A stretch of 41,641 nucleotides of DNA from an uncultured Collinsella sp. (GCA_900755005.1 CAAEEX010000008.1:1-41641), one strand, 5' to 3'. Positions 32,336-40,075 are shown, numbered from the stretch's first letter. Notes: a model not told the origin generated them from the sequence alone. Made by a program: numbers and translations.

Positions 32336-34006
32336 ATGCCTGGTGTTACCCCTGCAGAAGTTCTGTCCAACTTTGGCATTACGCTGGTCGAAGATCCTGC
32401 CGAGAAACAGCCCCGCCTGCTGGTTGACCTGCCGGCAGCCGAGCTCGTCGAGCATGCCATCCGCCGCAACGAAGGCCGCATGGCCTCCAACGGCGCACTG
32501 GTGATCGAGACGGGGGAGCGTACCGGACGTTCGCCCAACGACCGCTTTATCGTCGACACGCCCGATGTGCACGACAAGATTGCCTGGGGTGCTGTCAACC
32601 GCCCGCTGTCCGTCGAAAGCTACGAGGCTATCAAGGCCGGCATCGTTGACTATCTCAACGAGCGCGACGTGTTCGTCACTCGCGGTATGGCCGGCGCCGA
32701 CCGCAACCATACGCGTCGCCTGCTCGTCGCCTGCGAGCGTGCCAGCCAGGCGCTCTTCATTAAGCAGATGCTCGCCCGCCCGCTCGCCCGCGAAATCGCG
32801 CGCACCGGCGAGCCGGACTTCTGTGTGCTCGCCGCACCCGGCTATCAGTGCGATCCCGCCATCAAGGGCCTCAACTCCAGCGCCGCCGTGGTCATCAACT
32901 TCCAGGAGCGCGTGATTCTGGTCGCTGGCACCGGCTACTCCGGCGAGATCAAAAAGTCCATCTTCAGTGTCATGAATTACTTGCTGCCCGTCGAGGACGA
33001 CGTGCTGCCCATGCATTGCTCCGCCAGTATGGACCCCGTCACGCATGAGACCGCGGTGTTCTTTGGCCTGTCCGGCACCGGCAAGACCACGCTTTCGGCC
33101 AATCCCACGCGCCTGCTGATCGGCGATGACGAGCACGGCTGGTCCGATATGGGCATCTTTAACGTCGAGGGCGGCTGCTACGCCAAGTGCGAGGGCCTGG
33201 ACGCGTTCCACGAGCCCGAGATTTTCAACGCCGTTCGCTTTGGCGCCATCTGTGAAAACGTGGTACTCGATGAGAATCGCAAGCCCAACTACGACGACGT
33301 CTCGATTACGCACAATACGCGCGTGGCCTACCCCGTCGAGCATATCCCCAACGCGTGGACCAAGGGCATGGGTACCACCCCGAGCGTCGTGCTGTTTTTG
33401 ACCTGCGACGCCTTTGGCGTGCTGCCGCCTATCTCACGCCTGACGGCCGATGCCGCCATGTACCACTTTGTGACGGGCTTTACGGCCAAGATCCCCGGCA
33501 CCGAGGTCGGCGTCACCGAGCCCACGCCCACGTTCTCCTCGCTGTTTGGCGAGCCGTTTATGCCGCTCGACCCCATGGTCTACGCCAAGATGCTCGGCGA
33601 GCGTATCGCCGACGGACGCACGCGCGTCTACCTGGTCAACACCGGCTGGATTGGCGGCGGCTACGGCGTGGGTCATCGCATCGAGCTTGCCTACACGCGC
33701 TCACTGGTTGCTCGCGCACTCGACGGTACCATCGAGGACAGCGAGTTTGTGCACGACGACATCTTTAATGTCGACATTCCCACGACGTGCCACGGCGTGC
33801 CCGATGGCATCCTGGTGCCGCGCCAATACTGGCAGAGCACCGCGCGCTATGACGAGGCCGCGCACAACCTGGCGGTGATGTTCGAGGAGAACTTCGAGAA
33901 GAAGTACTCGCACCTGCCCGAGTCCGTCAAGGCTGCCGGTCCGCACGCCCAGGTGTCCGCCGACGCCCGCCATCGCGGCCGCGGCTTGCTGGGACTCCGC
34001 CACTAG
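32336..34006 (+). CDS. pckA: Phosphoenolpyruvate carboxykinase (ATP)
   Basis: Interconverts oxaloacetate + ATP and PEP + CO2 + ADP. In gut fermenters it often works in the carboxylating direction to feed succinate formation. The 556-residue protein shows the substrate Arg region ERTGRSPNDRFIV (about 62-74), a P-loop GLSGTGKTT (about 244-252), the metal-binding LIGDDEHGWSD just after it, and ENVVLDENRKPNYDD. This set defines the ATP-dependent family. The ATG with AAAGGAGG 4 bp upstream was chosen over 38 extra upstream codons. A repeat hairpin follows 21 bp after the stop. Confidence 0.96.
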   Translation: MPGVTPAEVLSNFGITLVEDPAEKQPRLLVDLPAAELVEHAIRRNEGRMASNGALVIETGERTGRSPNDRFIVDTPDVHDKIAWGAVNRPLSVESYEAIKAGIVDYLNERDVFVTRGMAGADRNHTRRLLVACERASQALFIKQMLARPLAREIARTGEPDFCVLAAPGYQCDPAIKGLNSSAAVVINFQERVILVAGTGYSGEIKKSIFSVMNYLLPVEDDVLPMHCSASMDPVTHETAVFFGLSGTGKTTLSANPTRLLIGDDEHGWSDMGIFNVEGGCYAKCEGLDAFHEPEIFNAVRFGAICENVVLDENRKPNYDDVSITHNTRVAYPVEHIPNAWTKGMGTTPSVVLFLTCDAFGVLPPISRLTADAAMYHFVTGFTAKIPGTEVGVTEPTPTFSSLFGEPFMPLDPMVYAKMLGERIADGRTRVYLVNTGWIGGGYGVGHRIELAYTRSLVARALDGTIEDSEFVHDDIFNVDIPTTCHGVPDGILVPRQYWQSTARYDEAAHNLAVMFEENFEKKYSHLPESVKAAGPHAQVSADARHRGRGLLGLRH

Positions 34007-34026
34007 CGTCGCCGCGAGTCCATATT

Positions 34027-34058
34027 CACCACAAAGGGGACAGGCACCTTTGTGGTGG
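34027..34058 (+). repeat. CCACCACAAAGG hairpin repeat, copy 2 (reverse core)
   Basis: CACCACAAAGGGGACAGGCA then CCTTTGTGGTGG: the same element as at 15.7 kb, but with its asymmetric core inverted (GGGGACAGGCACC). It lies 21 bp after the pckA stop and, with copy 3, brackets the B3/4-domain gene in inverted orientation. TTTTG follows, so it may terminate pckA. Confidence 0.82.
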
Positions 34059-34095
34059 TTTTGCTCGCGCGGAAGACTCGGGTTACAATACGCCT

Positions 34096-34189
34096 GACAT
34101 ATCGTCCCCTTCTCCGGATGGGGACAGCGTAAGCGCTCTTGTGGCGGCACCGTAGGACTTTGAAGGTGGCCGCTGTGAGGGCGCTTTTT
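34096..34189 (+). ncRNA. Candidate small RNA or attenuator leader, about 94 nt
   Basis: A promoter TTGCTC / TACAAT with 17-bp spacing (34061-34089) is followed by a compact region that ends in a long terminator hairpin. That stem is about 20 bp (AGCGCTCTTGTGGCGGC...GCCGCTGTGAGGGCGCT with wobbles), directly followed by TTTTT. A smaller hairpin GTCCCC...GGGGAC precedes it, and AGCG-TA-AGCGCT between the two could pair with the terminator arm. Transcription would stop 45 bp before the B3/4-domain gene. It may be a free sRNA or a conditional terminator for that gene. No known RNA family was recognised. Confidence 0.5.
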
Positions 34190-34233
34190 GTTTAGGCGCC
34201 CTCGCTCGGGCGTGCACAATGAAGGGAGAGCGT

Positions 34234-34953
34234 ATGAAGGGCTTTGTTGCCGAGGATTCATTTTGGGAGCTGTTTCCGCAGGCGGCGGTCGGCGTCGTGG
34301 TCGTAAAGGGCATGAAGCCTGCGGCTCAGATTCCCCAGGAGGACGTGGATGCGATCGCCGCGCTACTTGACCGCGCCAACATCGATGCGGAGCGCCACCT
34401 GACAAGCGATACCATTAGCGAAAACGCGCCGGTTAAGGCATGGCGCGAGGCGTATCGCCTGTTCAAGACCAAGAAGGGCGCGCGTTGCTCAGTTGAGAAC
34501 CTGCTCAAGCGCGTGCTCAAAGGCAAGCCGGTCGGCCACATCACGCCGGCGGTGGATATCTACAATACGATTTCGTTGACTTATGCGTTGCCCGTTGGCG
34601 GTGAAGATTTGCATGCTATTGAGGGCAATCTGCGCCTGGCGGTGACCGACGGCGGCGACGCGTTCTTGCCACTTGGCGAGGAGGCAGATGATCCGACGCT
34701 GCCCGGTGAGCTTGCCTATATCGATGATGCGGGCGCCGTGTGCCGTTGCTGGAACTGGCGCGATGGCGTTCGCACGGCGCTGTCCGACGATTCGGCTGAC
34801 GCATTTCTGGCGATTGAATGCGTGGAGCCCGAGCGGATGGGGGACTGCCAGGCCGCGATCGATCGCTTGGCCGAGCTGCTCGAGCGTTATCTGGGAGCGA
34901 CGGTCGTCGTTAAGACGCTTGTGACCCGCGACAATCCCTGCGTGGAGCTATAG
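34234..34953 (+). CDS. B3/4 domain protein (PheRS beta-like editing fold)
   Basis: A 239-residue stand-alone B3/4 domain protein, related to the editing module of phenylalanyl-tRNA synthetase beta. Typical features are KAWREAYRLFKTKKGARCSVENLLKR followed by VDIYNTISLTYALPVGGEDL, where the N-x-x-S segment is the family's signature, and the late LAELLERYLGATVV helix. Such proteins are proposed to clear misacylated tRNAs or act on related substrates; the exact role is unknown. The ATG with GAAGGGAG upstream was preferred to one five codons earlier. It is bracketed by oppositely oriented hairpin repeats, and a terminator-like RNA lies upstream. Confidence 0.88.
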   Translation: MKGFVAEDSFWELFPQAAVGVVVVKGMKPAAQIPQEDVDAIAALLDRANIDAERHLTSDTISENAPVKAWREAYRLFKTKKGARCSVENLLKRVLKGKPVGHITPAVDIYNTISLTYALPVGGEDLHAIEGNLRLAVTDGGDAFLPLGEEADDPTLPGELAYIDDAGAVCRCWNWRDGVRTALSDDSADAFLAIECVEPERMGDCQAAIDRLAELLERYLGATVVVKTLVTRDNPCVEL

Positions 34954-34982
34954 CGGCGCCTAGAATCTATTGATGCCCCAAG

Positions 34983-35015
34983 CCACCACAAAGGTGCCTG
35001 TCCCCTTTGTGGTGG
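34983..35015 (+). repeat. CCACCACAAAGG hairpin repeat, copy 3 (forward core)
   Basis: CCACCACAAAGGTGCCTGTC then CCCTTTGTGGTGG, followed at once by TTTTT. The core faces the opposite way to copy 2 on the other side of the B3/4 gene. The T-run makes this copy a good Rho-independent terminator for that gene. Confidence 0.82.
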
Positions 35016-35122
35016 TTTTTATGTTGATGGGTTAACAATTGGGATATTTGGGTACGGGGGTTCGGACATGCGGCTAAGATGTTTACCCGTTAGCATCATG
35101 TAAGCGAAAGGTGGTCGTCACC

Positions 35123-35572
35123 ATGCAGTGGAACGACGAGACACGTTTTGAGGACTTTGTCGGACTGATCAGCGGCCTCTACAAGGAGATTCAGCGCATC
35201 AAGACGTCCGAAGGTGCAAGGCTGGGCCTCAAGGGCTCCGACGTCATGTGCCTGTACTATCTCGAGCGCAGCAAGGACGGCCTGACTGGCGCCGACCTCG
35301 CCCGCATGGCCGGCGTTACCCGTGCCGCCGTTTCGCGCACACTGGCACACCTGGAGGAGGGCGGCTACGTCGAGGTCGATGATTCGGGTGATGCGGCCGT
35401 CAAGTACCGTGCCCCGGTGCGCCTGACTGCCCTGGGCGGCGAGAGCATGAGCGAGGCCGATCGCATCATTCGCGAAGTGCTCGACACCACCGGTAAGGCC
35501 ATGGGCGTGGAGCAGCGCGAGCAGATGTACGCGTCGCTGCGTACGATTCTCAACACCCTGCGTGAGATCTAA
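35123..35572 (+). CDS. MarR-family transcriptional regulator
   Basis: A 149-residue winged-helix repressor. The helix-turn-helix is LTGADLARMAGVTRAAVSRT (about residues 53-72), the wing is VDDSGDAAVKYRAPVRLTALG, and N- and C-terminal helices form the dimer interface. MarR proteins bind phenolic or other small ligands and usually control a neighbouring gene. The next gene, encoding a DegV protein, is 120 bp downstream on the same strand. The ATG was chosen because AAAGGTGG lies 8 bp upstream; a GTG four codons earlier lacks spacing for a ribosome site. Target genes are unknown. Confidence 0.88.
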   Translation: MQWNDETRFEDFVGLISGLYKEIQRIKTSEGARLGLKGSDVMCLYYLERSKDGLTGADLARMAGVTRAAVSRTLAHLEEGGYVEVDDSGDAAVKYRAPVRLTALGGESMSEADRIIREVLDTTGKAMGVEQREQMYASLRTILNTLREI

Positions 35573-35691
35573 GACCGCCAAGGCATTTGCTTCCCATTAA
35601 CAACTGCATCGTCCCGTTTGAGCGCGTCTACCGTGCAGGGGCATTGCTGTCAAAATTCCCCGCGCGAGGTCTGCGCAAGAAAGGATTTGCT

Positions 35692-36546
35692 ATGTCCATT
35701 CGTATTATTACCGATTCCGCGAGCGATATGACGCCGGCTGAGCACCCCGCTCTGCGTGTTCTGCCGCTGTCCGTCACCTTTGGCTCCGACGTGTACATGG
35801 ATGGCGTCGACATCGATCACCAGCGCTTTTACGAGATGCTCGTGGAGCGCGACGAGCTGCCGAAGACCGGCCAGGTCAACCCGTACGCCTTTTCGCAGGC
35901 GATTGCTGAGGCGCGTGAGGCCGGCGACGAGGCGGTGATTATTACCGTGGGCGCCAAGCTTTCGGGCACCAATCAGAGCGCTCGTACGGCACTTGCCGAG
36001 GCGCCGGGCGGCGACGTGTACGTGGTAGACAGCAATAACGTCACCTTGGGCGAGCGCGTGCTGGTCGAATATGCGCTGCGCCTGGTGGACGAGGGCCGTA
36101 GTGCGGCCCAGATCGCGACGGCGGTCGAGGCCGTGCGCGACCGCGTGGTGGTTATCGGCCTGCTCGAGACGCTGGAATACCTGGTGCGCGGCGGCCGCCT
36201 GTCTGCTGCGGCGGGCGCTGTGGGTACGCTGCTCAACGTGAAGCCGGTCGTGGCCGCCGAGGACGGCCTCATCGTGCAGTTGGGCAAGGCGCGCGGTTCC
36301 AAAAACGGTCGAAACCTGTTGAACCAGAAGGTCGAACAGGCGGGCGGCGTCGACTTCTCCATGCCGCTGGCGCTTGGTTATACGGGTCTTTCGGACGCGG
36401 TGCTCAAGAAGTATATCGAGGACAGCGCCGCGCTGTGGGCCGGCCATGCCGAGAACGAGCTGCCCATCCACACCATTGGCGCCACCATCGGCACCCACGT
36501 GGGTCCCGGCGCCGTAGCCGTAGCCTTCTTCCGCCCCGCCAACTAA
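35692..36546 (+). CDS. DegV family protein (fatty-acid-binding)
   Basis: A 284-residue DegV-fold protein. It opens MSIRIITDSASDMTP, the conserved lipid carboxylate-binding start (TDS-x-(S/A)-D), with KTGQVNPYAF near 57 (the usual TSQPS-like block), and VGAKLSGTNQSAR near 87 (LSGT). The C-terminal helical domain includes ETLEYLVRGGRLSAAAG and LLNVKPVV. In Firmicutes, DegV/FakB proteins carry fatty acids for phosphorylation by FakA; no FakA is in this window. AAAGGA precedes the ATG. A hairpin repeat begins 12 bp after the stop. Confidence 0.93.
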   Translation: MSIRIITDSASDMTPAEHPALRVLPLSVTFGSDVYMDGVDIDHQRFYEMLVERDELPKTGQVNPYAFSQAIAEAREAGDEAVIITVGAKLSGTNQSARTALAEAPGGDVYVVDSNNVTLGERVLVEYALRLVDEGRSAAQIATAVEAVRDRVVVIGLLETLEYLVRGGRLSAAAGAVGTLLNVKPVVAAEDGLIVQLGKARGSKNGRNLLNQKVEQAGGVDFSMPLALGYTGLSDAVLKKYIEDSAALWAGHAENELPIHTIGATIGTHVGPGAVAVAFFRPAN

Positions 36547-36557
36547 CTATCCGGTCA

Positions 36558-36596
36558 AAACCACCACAAAGGGGACAGGCACCTTTGTGGTGGTTT
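36558..36596 (+). repeat. CCACCACAAAGG hairpin repeat, copy 4 (reverse core)
   Basis: AAACCACCACAAAGGGGACA, then GGCACCTTTGTGGTGGTTT, with the core in the same orientation as copy 2. It lies between the DegV and MGMT-like genes and, with copy 5, brackets the MGMT-like gene in inverted orientation. Confidence 0.83.
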
Positions 36597-36625
36597 ATGC
36601 TGGTTCCGGTTGAAAGGAGCATGCG

Positions 36626-36946
36626 ATGGCATCTGAGGGCTTTTTTGAGCGTGTGTACGAGGTGGTCGAGCAGATTCCCGAGGGGATGGTCGCCACGTAT
36701 GGTCAGGTGGCGCTGCTTGCCGGTCGTCCACGATGTGCGCGGTACGTGGGGTATGCGCTGCACAGCAATCCGCGCCCTGGTCAGATTCCCTGCCATCGTG
36801 TGGTGTTTGCCGACGGGCGCATATGCGAGGGTTTTGCTTTTGGCGGCCCCGATGCTCAGCGTGAGCTCTTAATGGGGGAGGGCGTGACGTTTACCGATCC
36901 CATGCACGTCGACTTGGCCGCCTGTCGCTGGCCAGTAGGGCTCTAA
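36626..36946 (+). CDS. MGMT family protein (O6-alkylguanine-DNA alkyltransferase-like)
   Basis: A 106-residue protein equal to the C-terminal DNA-binding/active-site domain of MGMT. The opening FFERVYEVVEQIPEGMVATY and GQVALLAGRPRCARYVGYAL carry the helix-turn-helix and the arginine-finger region, and IPCHRVV contains the alkyl-acceptor Cys with its His. Because the Cys is present (not Trp/Ala as in classical ATL proteins), real methyltransferase activity is possible despite the missing N-terminal domain. A role in repair or sensing of O6-alkylguanine is inferred. AAAGGAG lies 6 bp upstream of the ATG. Confidence 0.9.
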   Translation: MASEGFFERVYEVVEQIPEGMVATYGQVALLAGRPRCARYVGYALHSNPRPGQIPCHRVVFADGRICEGFAFGGPDAQRELLMGEGVTFTDPMHVDLAACRWPVGL

Positions 36947-36962
36947 CTGCTCTGCCGTGGCC

Positions 36963-37003
36963 AAAACCACCACAAAGGTGCCTGTCCCCTTTGCGGTGGT
37001 TTT
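36963..37003 (+). repeat. CCACCACAAAGG hairpin repeat, copy 5 (forward core)
   Basis: AAAACCACCACAAAGGTGCC, then TGTCCCC and TTTGCGGTGGTTTT. It starts 17 bp after the MGMT-like stop, with the core facing the opposite way to copy 4 on the other side of that gene. The GCGGTGG variant of the right arm is shared with copy 1. Confidence 0.82.
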
Positions 37004-37188
37004 CCGTTGCAGGTTTACCGGAGCTAACTTATGGAGAAGGTATGGCGGTGTATATTGACGCCAGAAAGTAAACCATGGTGAACTATATTGGTTTCAGCAA
37101 CGGAGCAGGCAATAGGCGATGAAAAAGCCTGCCCTGTTGAGTTTGATTCGCATCCCTCCCCTCTGTGCGATTCAACGGTGTACTTCGG

Positions 37189-37256
37189 GAACAGGCCCGC
37201 TGGCAGTTAGTTGCCAGCGGGCCTGTTCCTGTTTCGGTGAGGGGTCAGCCTCACCG
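37189..37256 (-). terminator. Double hairpin downstream of trpS
   Basis: A perfect 17-bp stem GAACAGGCCCGCTGGCA / TGCCAGCGGGCCTGTTC with a 6-nt loop, next to a second stem CGGTGAGG / CCTCACCG (37235-37256). The second lies closest to the trpS stop codon on the minus strand. There is no long T-run, but the stability and place suggest transcript termination or 3' protection. The remaining 185 bp back to the MGMT-like gene contain no gene that I can support. Confidence 0.65.
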
Positions 37257-37281
37257 TCTATGTTGTGCGAAAGCGCTTTGC

Positions 37282-38331
37282 CTAGTACACCATGCCCATG
37301 GCGTCCTGAACCTCGGCCAGGGTCTGCTCGGCGATCTCGTTAGCGCGGCGATTGCCCTCGTGCAGCACGTCCTTGACGTAATCCAGATCGTTCTCGTAGC
37401 GCTGGCGACGCTCGCGGATCGGCGCGAAGTACTCGTTGACGGCCTCGGTCACGTACTTCTTGAGCTGGCCGGAGCCGCCCATGCCGATCTCCTCGGCAAT
37501 CTCGACCTCGGAACGACCGGTACAGATGGCAGCCGTCGAAAGCAGGCCGGACACGCCGGGGCGGTTCTCGGGGTCGAACGTGATCATGCGCTCGGAGTCG
37601 GTCTGGCTCTTCTTGATGCGCTTGGCCGTCTCTTCGGCGGTCATCGAAATGTTGATGGCGTTGCCGTAGCTCTTGCTCATCTTGCGACCGTCAAGGCCGG
37701 GCAGCAGCGGGGTCTCGGACAGCAGCGCTTCGACCTCGGGAAATACCTTGCCATAGCGGTTGTTAAAGCGGCGAGCGATGGTGCGGGTGAGCTCGATGTG
37801 CGGCAGCTGGTCGCGACCGACGGGCACGACGTTGCCCTTGCAGAACAGGATGTCGCAGGCCTGGTGCACCGGGTAGGTGAGCAGAAGGCCGGTAAGCTCG
37901 TGGCCCGAGGCCTCCATCTCGGCCTTGACCGTGGGGTTGCGCGCCAGCTCGGCCTCGGACACCAGCGACAGGAACGGCAGCATGAGCTGGTTGGCGGCGG
38001 GCACGGCGGAGTGCGCGTAGATCATGGTCTTGTCGGGGTCGATACCGCAGGCAAGGTAGTCCATGACCATGTTGTACACGTTGTCCTGGATGTGCTCGGT
38101 GGTGTCGCGGTCGGTGATGACCTGGTAGTCGGCGATGAGCACGTTGGTCTTGGCGCCCATGTTCTGCAGCTCAACGCGGCCCTTGAGGGTGCCGAAGTAA
38201 TGACCCAGGTGCAAGCGTCCGGTGGGGCGGTCGCCGGTGAGCATGGTGAACTTCTCGGGCGTCTTTGCCAGGCCCTCGCGAATGGCGTTGCTCTTTTGCA
38301 GCGCGACTTCGTAGCTGTTCTCGTTTGGCAT
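37282..38331 (-). CDS. trpS: Tryptophanyl-tRNA synthetase
   Basis: Class I aminoacyl-tRNA synthetase charging tRNA-Trp, 349 residues. The HIGH-type motif is HLGH (residues 41-44, in TGDRPTGRLHLGHYFGTL) and the KMSKS motif is exact (about residues 215-219, GRKMSKSYGN). The ATP/Trp pocket block VLIADYQVITDRD is near 68-80, and DILFCKGNVVPVGRDQLPHI near 143. The chosen ATG has AGGAG 8 bp upstream; the frame upstream is arginine-rich and unlikely to be translated. No leader peptide or T-box was seen before it. Confidence 0.95.
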   Translation of the reverse strand: MPNENSYEVALQKSNAIREGLAKTPEKFTMLTGDRPTGRLHLGHYFGTLKGRVELQNMGAKTNVLIADYQVITDRDTTEHIQDNVYNMVMDYLACGIDPDKTMIYAHSAVPAANQLMLPFLSLVSEAELARNPTVKAEMEASGHELTGLLLTYPVHQACDILFCKGNVVPVGRDQLPHIELTRTIARRFNNRYGKVFPEVEALLSETPLLPGLDGRKMSKSYGNAINISMTAEETAKRIKKSQTDSERMITFDPENRPGVSGLLSTAAICTGRSEVEIAEEIGMGGSGQLKKYVTEAVNEYFAPIRERRQRYENDLDYVKDVLHEGNRRANEIAEQTLAEVQDAMGMVY

Positions 38332-38490
38332 GATTGCTCCTAACGTATGTTCATGGGTCAAAATGATAACGCGTTTATTGGAGGGGCGGGGCGTAAGTAG
38401 GCGAGGGGCGGGAGAGGGACGGCTTGTGCGATGGGAGCGGCGCGGCTGCGCTTGGCCAGCGTTGTCTGGGCGCATCCTCGGCAGCTTATC

Positions 38491-39690
38491 CTAGAGTTTG
38501 TGGTGGCGCTCTTCTTTACGTTCCTCGGCTGCTTGCTCCTCCTGCTTAAAAGCGGGATCGTCGGGGGTTACCAGCTCGTCCTCGTGCGTGCGCTTGTTGT
38601 AATGGTGGCGTAGCACAGGTTCAAACAGGTGCAGGTGCTTGGCGAAGGCCGTCGAGCCAATGGCGAGCACGACAAAGATGAGCACGCGCGTGGGCACCTC
38701 GACCTGATTGATTGCGGCGGCGCCGGCCGAAAGCATGATGCACCAGGCGTAAATGAGCAGCACGGCCTGCTTTTGGTTGTAGCCCTCTTGGATCAGGCGG
38801 TGGTGGATGTGGCCCTTGTCGGCCTGCCCGATGCTAATGTGGGCGCGCTTGCGACGCACGATGGCGCTGAACGTGTCGATGATGGGCACGCCTGCCACGA
38901 TGAGCGGGATGATGAGGGAGGTGAGCGCGGCGGTGCGGCTCACGTTGAGCAGCGAGATGGAGCCCAAAGCGAAGCCCAGCAGCAGCGACCCCGAGTCGCC
39001 CAAGAAGATGCTCGCGGGGTTGAAGTTGTAATGCAGAAAAGCCACGCACGAGCCAAAGAGCGCGATGGAGAGCGCGGCGGCGTCGATACGGCCCGAAAGC
39101 ATAGCCATCGTGAACATGGTGAACGATGCGATGCCGCAAATGCCCGTGGCCAGGCCGTCGAGGCCGTCGATGAGGTTGATGATGTTGGTGAACGCCACTA
39201 GGTAGATCACGGTGATGGGGTAGGCGAGCCAGCCAAGCATGATCTCGCCGGGGGCAAACGGGTTGATGATGACGCCGATTTTTAAGCCGCCGATGCAGGC
39301 GATGAGCGCGGCGAGCACCTGGCCGGCCAGCTTTTGCTTGGGCTTGAGCTGGAAGACATCATCGATCGCGCCGGTCGCAAAGATCACGGTAAAGGAGAGT
39401 GCCAGCACGGGGTAGCTGATGTGAAGGCGCGGATGCGGTACCAAAACGGGCGGCCAGCTCAGGTACCAGGTGCCCAGGATCTGCACAATACAGGCAACGA
39501 CGAGGCCCAAAAAGACCGCGGTGCCGCCCATGCGTGGGATGGGCTTAGTGTTGATACGGCGCTTGGAGGGATAGTCGACGGCGTCGAGCTTGATTGCCAG
39601 GCGCTTGACCAGGGGTACCGTGAGAAAGGTCGTGATAAAGGCAGCGGCCGCCACGCATAAGTACGGTATGAAGCTCGTGGATGAAGCCAT
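38491..39690 (-). CDS. Undecaprenyl-phosphate sugar-1-phosphate transferase (WecA/TagO/MraY family)
   Basis: Polytopic enzyme that starts lipid-linked glycan synthesis by moving a HexNAc-1-phosphate from UDP to undecaprenyl phosphate. The motifs are GAIDDVFQLKPKQKL (DD near residues 107-108), NLIDGLDGLATG (NxxxxxDGLDGLA), FLGDSGSLLLGF and the loop GHIHHRLIQ. The 399-residue protein has about 10-11 membrane segments and a charged His-rich tail (EERKEERHHKL). The HIHHR loop and the KPIPRMGG motif place it with WecA/TagO rather than MraY. It could supply lipid-linked sugars to a flippase such as the one at 29 kb, but that link is speculation. Confidence 0.92.
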   Translation of the reverse strand: MASSTSFIPYLCVAAAAFITTFLTVPLVKRLAIKLDAVDYPSKRRINTKPIPRMGGTAVFLGLVVACIVQILGTWYLSWPPVLVPHPRLHISYPVLALSFTVIFATGAIDDVFQLKPKQKLAGQVLAALIACIGGLKIGVIINPFAPGEIMLGWLAYPITVIYLVAFTNIINLIDGLDGLATGICGIASFTMFTMAMLSGRIDAAALSIALFGSCVAFLHYNFNPASIFLGDSGSLLLGFALGSISLLNVSRTAALTSLIIPLIVAGVPIIDTFSAIVRRKRAHISIGQADKGHIHHRLIQEGYNQKQAVLLIYAWCIMLSAGAAAINQVEVPTRVLIFVVLAIGSTAFAKHLHLFEPVLRHHYNKRTHEDELVTPDDPAFKQEEQAAEERKEERHHKL

Positions 39691-39928
39691 GAATCAAAAA
39701 ACCGCCAAGCGTCGAAGGAAAAGGTCAAAGGGCGCTACGCGCAAAAGGGCATAGCTGACCCATGATACTCGACCGAGGGGGTGCGGGGGTTTGCGCCGTG
39801 CGATTATCACGCGCTTACCAGATATTGGGATGTTGGCGGGGGTTCTGCCGAGTGCCGTTGGGTGTCATACGGGATCTGCGATGGCTTTTTTGGCAAAATC
39901 GGCAAAAGAAAACCACCCCCCACGTTAC

Positions 39929-40075
39929 GAAAATGAACCCACCTAAAACAGGTGGGTGCCCTCATCGACTGTTCCAGCGTCCTTAACAACGAAGGATACC
40001 TGTACTAAGTACGACTGTGTGGGCTCCCTAAATAAACGCGACGGTTCACCCAGTTGCTCCGCGGGGGGCGGAATA
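39929..40075 (-). ncRNA. Structured RNA candidate, possibly 6S RNA (SsrS)
   Basis: A 530-bp gap between the WecA-type and radical SAM genes has no credible reading frame. It holds a minus-strand transcript with a -10-like TATGAT and a clear terminator at its end (ACCCACCT...AGGTGGGT then TTCATTTTC). Between them is a rod-like set of pairings: TGGGTG/CACCCA and GTCG/CGAT near the ends, a large unpaired middle with GGGAGCCC, then GTAC-TTA-GTAC and TCCTT...AAGGA hairpins. A long rod with a central bubble and roughly this length fits Gram-positive 6S RNA, but the family was judged by eye only. The DNA at 39691-39928 shows nothing further. Confidence 0.5.

Noticed and set aside
15725..37003. CRISPR array made by the CCACCACAAAGG repeats
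   Set aside because: Copies are kilobases apart with genes between them, orientation alternates, and no cas genes are present.
37268..37280. CGAAAGCGCTTTG resembling a cre site
   Set aside because: It lies just after the 3' end of trpS, far from any promoter, and 10-bp palindromes of this kind occur by chance in GC-rich DNA.
37119..37343. Possible 74-residue protein MKKPALLSLIRIPP... before trpS
   Set aside because: No Shine-Dalgarno, Cys/Ser/Arg/Pro-rich composition, and it runs through the trpS hairpins into the antisense of trpS.
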